From the NCBI GenBank assembly GCA_028689195.1, contig JAQTWR010000105.1, forward strand, positions 1 to 8,105: a stretch of DNA of 8,105 bases, written 5' to 3'. Shown here one piece after another: positions 5,369-8,105 of the stretch; positions within the stretch are counted from its first letter, which is position 1; the number at the start of each line of letters is the position of its first letter. The stretch is from Anaerolineales bacterium (GTDB lineage: Bacteria > Chloroflexota > Anaerolineae > Anaerolineales > Villigracilaceae). Made by a program: the position numbers and the translations under genes. The notes beneath the pieces were generated by a model, which was not told the DNA's origin, did not search any database, and saw nothing but the letters and a program-made list of their open reading frames with translations.

Positions 5369-5393
5369 ACGGCGTTTTTTCGCCGTGTTTTTT
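5369..5393 (+). terminator. Second terminator-like hairpin upstream of the methyltransferase
   Basis: ACGGCG (5369-5374) and CGCCGT (5381-5386) form a 6-bp stem with a T6 loop, followed by G and a T6 run. It is 149 nt beyond the last upstream stop codon, so it would act as a backstop terminator isolating the next gene. Confidence 0.6.
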
Positions 5394-5400
5394 ACTCAGA

Positions 5401-5428
5401 ATGACATTGTATAAGGCGGGGTTATAAT
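5401..5428 (+). promoter_or_regulatory. Promoter of the rRNA methyltransferase, leaderless geometry
   Basis: ATGACA (5401-5406, 5 of 6 to the -35 consensus), a 16-nt spacer and perfect TATAAT (5423-5428) lie exactly 6 nt before the ATG at 5435. The predicted transcript starts at or next to the A of the start codon, with no ribosome binding site. Confidence 0.75.
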
Positions 5429-5434
5429 TCGATT

Positions 5435-6673
5435 ATGAACACTACTTACGACGTCCAACTTGAAAAACTGACCTACGGCGGCGAATCTATGGGACGCCTC
5501 CCCGACGGGCGCGCGGTCTTCGTTCCGTTTGGGCTGCCCGAAGAGACTGTCCGCGTGGCGTTGACTGAGGATAAGAAAAACTTCGCGCGCGGGAAAATCA
5601 TCGAGGTTGTTAAATCCGCGCCAAATCGAATCAAACCAAAGTGCGCGCATTTCGGCGTGTGCGGCGGATGCCATTATCAAAATCTGTCTTATGAAAATCA
5701 ACTGAATGCAAAGACGGAAATTTTAATTGACCAATTAAAAAGAATTGGCAAGATCGAACACCCGCCCGTAAAGCCGATGGTCGCTTCGCCGCTGGAGTGG
5801 AATTATCGCAACAACATGCAGTTTCATTTGACGGCGGAAGGCAAGTTGGGATTTATCAATTCAAAAGGAAATTCCGCTTTTCCGATTGAAGAATGTCATT
5901 TGCCCGAAGCGGGCATTGACGGGTTTTGGCGCGACCTGCAATTTGAATCGAACAAGGATGTGGAGCGCGTTTCGCTGCGCGCGGGTCAGGATGACGAGTT
6001 GATGGTCATTCTCGAATCAGAAAACCCCGAAGCGCCCGAACTCGAAATCGAAGCCGACGTTTCCGTCATCCATTTATTCGACGAACATTCCGTGGTGATT
6101 GCAGGGCGCGATTATTTCACCGTGAATATTCTCGAAAAAGATTTTCGGGTTTCCGCCGCGTCGTTTTTTCAAGTTAATACAAAGATGGCGGAAAAAATGG
6201 TTCAACATCTGCTTGCGCGTTTGCCCGTTTCCATGTCTACAACGCTGCTCGACGTTTACTGCGGCGCGGGGCTGTTCGGCAAATTCTTCGCGTCAAAATG
6301 CGAGATGGTGATTGGAATCGAATCATCCGAATCGGCTTGCGAAGATTTTGCGGTCAATCTCGATGAATTCGATAATGTCGAGTTATACGAAGGTTTGGCG
6401 GAAGAAGTTTTGCCCGCGCTCGCGGGGCGGCTGGATAGCGCGACGTATGTCATCGTTGATCCGCCGCGCGCGGGAATTGAAAAACACGCGCTGGACGCGC
6501 TTCTCGACGTCAAGCCGCAAATCATCGCGTATGTTTCCTGCGATCCCTCCACGCTGGCGCGCGACGCGGCGCGATTAATCAACGGCGGCTATCGCTTGAT
6601 AGACGTAACGCCGTTTGATTTATTTCCGCAGACGTATCACATTGAATCTATTTCGATTTTCGAGAAGCCCTAA
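5435..6673 (+). CDS. rlmD: 23S rRNA (uracil-C5) methyltransferase, RlmD/TrmA family
   Basis: This 412-aa protein has three parts. An N-terminal TRAM-like RNA-binding domain covers about residues 5-60 (VQLEKLTYGGESMGR). An iron-sulfur region has C70, C76 and C79 in CAHFGVCGGC, with C154 in EECHL as fourth ligand. A C-terminal Rossmann methyltransferase domain has SAM motif I LLDVYCGAGLFG (261-272), VDPPRAG (341-347), catalytic C369 in YVSCDP and the general base E404 in HIES. Such enzymes form a covalent adduct with the uracil through the Cys and transfer methyl from SAM to C5. The target is probably U1939 of 23S rRNA (RlmD) or both U747 and U1939 (RlmCD); the sequence cannot separate these. 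The 4Fe-4S ligands and TRAM domain argue against the tRNA enzyme TrmA. It is monocistronic, with its own promoter and terminator. Family certain, exact site inferred. Confidence 0.93.
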   Translation: MNTTYDVQLEKLTYGGESMGRLPDGRAVFVPFGLPEETVRVALTEDKKNFARGKIIEVVKSAPNRIKPKCAHFGVCGGCHYQNLSYENQLNAKTEILIDQLKRIGKIEHPPVKPMVASPLEWNYRNNMQFHLTAEGKLGFINSKGNSAFPIEECHLPEAGIDGFWRDLQFESNKDVERVSLRAGQDDELMVILESENPEAPELEIEADVSVIHLFDEHSVVIAGRDYFTVNILEKDFRVSAASFFQVNTKMAEKMVQHLLARLPVSMSTTLLDVYCGAGLFGKFFASKCEMVIGIESSESACEDFAVNLDEFDNVELYEGLAEEVLPALAGRLDSATYVIVDPPRAGIEKHALDALLDVKPQIIAYVSCDPSTLARDAARLINGGYRLIDVTPFDLFPQTYHIESISIFEKP

Positions 6674-6698
6674 AAAATACTTGCCGCAGAGATAAAGG

Positions 6699-6733
6699 AG
6701 CCCCGACGTTAAAACGTCGGGGCTTTTGGTTTT
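6699..6733 (+). terminator. Terminator of the rRNA methyltransferase gene
   Basis: AGCCCCGACGTT (6699-6710) and AACGTCGGGGCT (6713-6724) are perfect 12-nt inverted repeats. Allowing for a minimal loop this gives a very GC-rich stem of about 10 bp, followed by TTTTGGTTTT. Confidence 0.92.
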
Positions 6734-6741
6734 ATAAAATA

Positions 6742-7024
6742 GACTTCTTGCACAAGTTATCTGCTATAAAACCACAAAGGCACGAAACCGCTAATTTTTT
6801 CTTCTTAACGTGAATAATGGATAAGCCAAAAACATCAGCATGTCACCCTGACTGAGGGAGCGTTTTTCAGTGACCGAAGGGTCTCAAATGAGTCGTTCCG
6901 AGATGCTTCGGGGCAAAAAACGCCCCTCAGCATGACATAATCCCGTTATCCATTATTGACGTTTCTTATGAGTCTTTGCGACCTCGCGTCTTCGCGGTTC
7001 ATATTTTGACATTTGCAAGAGGTC
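6742..7024. repeat. Composite nested repeat filling the methyltransferase/channel gap
   Basis: No gene is seen in this gap. The outermost pair is GACTTCTTGCACA (6742-6754) against TTTGCAAGAGGTC (7012-7024), 11 of 13 complementary. Inside it, AACCACAAAGGCACGAA (6770-6786) matches the reverse complement of 6983-6999 at 12 of 17 positions, with all differences being A/G transitions. The innermost layer is the MITE-like element at 6807-6963. The AACCACAAAG...CTTTGCG arms resemble a common bacterial intergenic repeat split by the inner insertion. Confidence 0.65.
6807..6963. mobile_element. 157-bp MITE-like element with 18-bp terminal inverted repeats
   Basis: The ends AACGTGAATAATGGATAA (6807-6824) and TTATCCATTATTGACGTT (6946-6963) are inverted repeats with a single mismatch. 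TCTT flanks both sides (6803-6806 and 6964-6967), possibly a target-site duplication; the match extends to TTCTTA if the boundary bases are shared. Inside, ATGTCA...TGACAT (6840-6938) bounds a second inverted structure of the TGTCACCCTGA...CTCAGCATGACA type, itself a familiar dispersed repeat. There is no transposase or ORF, so it would be non-autonomous. Confidence 0.7.
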
Positions 7025-7028
7025 AAAT

Positions 7029-8105
7029 CTAATCTTCCGCGATCACGACGACCTTATCTTCCGCCGAGAATGTGACCGACGCGGATTTTTTCGGATTGGT
7101 ATGAACGCCGTATGCTTTCTCCGCGTCGCGGCTTTCGCTCATGATGCGATAACCGATGGCGGTTTCTCCGCGTCGGCGCGCGGCTTCGGCAACGGTGTAG
7201 AAATTGACGGGCTGCCCAATCGTCACATAGGCGCTCATCGGTTTGAGGTAAATCTCCGCGCCTTCGGGGTCGAACATATCGGTAAAGACGCCCATCAATT
7301 CGGCGTTCTCCGAAAGTTGCGCCATCATCAAACTGATGAGATGTTCGCTGACGATGAAGTCGTCCACTTTGGCGGCTTCGGCGAGTTCGCGGTTTCGCAA
7401 ATCCAGCATCTCGCTGATGATGGAGAATGGCGTTTCGTCCTTCTCGGCAATATCGCGCAAATGCAAAAGCGTGACGAGCGTAATCGCGTCGGCTTCCTGC
7501 GCCTCAAGGTGACTGTACGCGAGAACAATCACATGATCGTATTCCGTCGCTTCGAGCGATTCAAGCAAATCGCGGTCGCGGATGTCGCCTTGCTGCACGA
7601 TGATTTTTTGATTCTTGAGTTTTCCAACTTCAAGACGAATTTGTCTTTCAAGGTCTTCAATATTTGAAACAATGGTAACTTGCGAACCCTTGGCGACATA
7701 GTTATCCAATTCGCGGATAATCATCGCGCCTGAACGATTCCAACCAAGGATGAGCGCGCGCTCGGGTTTGGCGGAAGAAGATTTTCCCTTCGCGGCAATC
7801 TGACTTTCGTTCACTGCGGCGCGCGGCGCGGCAAGCGCGATCTTATCGTCATCCTCGGCGATCACAAAAACCTGGTCGCCAGATTCGATCCGCGCGTCCA
7901 TTGCGGGGTTCATCGCGATGGTTCCATCCGCTTTGCGAATCCCCATCAAAGTGGAGGTTTCATACGCGGATAGAGATTCGCCATAAGATTTTCCGACGAG
8001 CGCAGGCTCTTCTTTGAAATAAATTTCATCGCCGCCGAAATTCATCAACTCGGTGTAAACGATGGAAAGTCCGCTTTGGCGCGAGGTCTGCGCGACGACG
8101 CGCGC
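7029..8105 (-). CDS. CASTOR/POLLUX-type putative ion channel, C-terminal part, runs off the right edge
   Basis: The frame is open from the window edge to the TAG at 7029-7031, giving 358 residues. An apparent start near 8048 is only a TTG codon inside the open frame; the protein continues upstream (ARVVAQTSRQSGLSIVYTEL). The segment GDEIYF...LVGKSYGESL...YETSTLMGI (window residues 25-55) is the signature of the CASTOR/POLLUX/SYM8-related family, membrane channels with regulatory RCK domains. Then come a TrkA-C-like beta region ending VFVIAEDDDK (79-88), a Rossmann-like RCK domain starting ALILGWNRSG (117-126) with GDIRDRDLLES (173-183), and a second C-terminal TrkA-C-like domain ending VVVIAED. 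The transmembrane pore would be encoded beyond the window. Plant homologues conduct cations (K+ or Ca2+) across the nuclear envelope; the bacterial role and ion are not settled. The nearest downstream sequence is the repeat at 6742-7024. Confidence 0.88.
   Translation of the reverse strand, partial: ARVVAQTSRQSGLSIVYTELMNFGGDEIYFKEEPALVGKSYGESLSAYETSTLMGIRKADGTIAMNPAMDARIESGDQVFVIAEDDDKIALAAPRAAVNESQIAAKGKSSSAKPERALILGWNRSGAMIIRELDNYVAKGSQVTIVSNIEDLERQIRLEVGKLKNQKIIVQQGDIRDRDLLESLEATEYDHVIVLAYSHLEAQEADAITLVTLLHLRDIAEKDETPFSIISEMLDLRNRELAEAAKVDDFIVSEHLISLMMAQLSENAELMGVFTDMFDPEGAEIYLKPMSAYVTIGQPVNFYTVAEAARRRGETAIGYRIMSESRDAEKAYGVHTNPKKSASVTFSAEDKVVVIAED

Noticed and set aside
6674..7028. Possible CRISPR array or small RNA in the repeat-rich gap
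   Set aside because: The repeats are inverted and nested rather than direct with regular spacers, and no promoter-terminator pair frames an RNA gene.
7101..7667. 188-aa open frame antisense to the channel gene
   Set aside because: Shadow of the CASTOR/POLLUX-type gene, with no ribosome binding site or family features.
8046..8048. TTG at 8048 as the true start of the channel gene
   Set aside because: The frame continues open to the window edge and the residues before it fit the family, so the gene is cut by the window rather than starting there.

Overview
The window looks like a housekeeping stretch of a bacterial chromosome. The best guess for its source is Chloroflexota, class Anaerolineae or a relative. 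Supporting this are a CASTOR/POLLUX-type channel homologue, a SurE and a sortase of the type common in that phylum, a DUF951 protein, a transcriptional T-box leader, intermediate GC with many CGCG runs, tRNAs without encoded CCA, and intergenic gaps filled with palindromic dispersed repeats. The assignment is an inference from protein style, not from a marker gene.

Left part (1-960). On the minus strand, a promoter whose -10 box almost touches the ATG drives a 70-aa DUF951 protein, followed by the N-terminal 163 residues of a family-4 glycosyltransferase that runs off the left edge. Divergently, a strong sigma-70-type promoter drives tRNA-Arg with anticodon GCG, closed by a clean terminator hairpin.

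Middle part (961-4056). surE (plus) and thrS (minus) converge on a shared bidirectional terminator. thrS encodes a threonyl-tRNA synthetase that lacks the usual N-terminal TGS domain. Its roughly 300-nt leader holds a complete transcriptional T-box riboswitch: a Stem I with specifier ACC (Thr), the T-box sequence, a competing antiterminator and terminator. Two palindromes that look like dispersed repeats sit in the same leader. Just upstream, on the same strand and with no terminator between, is tRNA-Val (GAC). Its promoter is the only strong one visible for the tRNA-Val/thrS unit.

Right part (4057-8105). A divergent, overlapping extended -10 promoter starts a two-gene unit: a class D/E-like sortase and a 57-aa single-pass membrane protein. 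After a repeat flanked by two terminator-like hairpins comes a 23S rRNA uracil-C5 methyltransferase of the RlmD/TrmA family, again with TATAAT six bases before its ATG. A gap of about 355 bp follows, consisting mostly of nested inverted repeats, including a 157-bp MITE-like element with 18-bp terminal inverted repeats and a short flanking direct repeat. The C-terminal 358 residues of a CASTOR/POLLUX-type RCK-domain channel protein (minus strand) fill the right end.

Functional theme: translation (two tRNAs, tRNA charging with amino-acid sensing, rRNA modification) mixed with cell-envelope functions (glycosyltransferase, sortase, ion channel). I see no phage, CRISPR, toxin-antitoxin or defence system. 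The most notable items are the T-box/tRNA-Val/TGS-less ThrRS arrangement, the repeated leaderless promoter geometry, the GCG-anticodon tRNA-Arg and the nested repeat.
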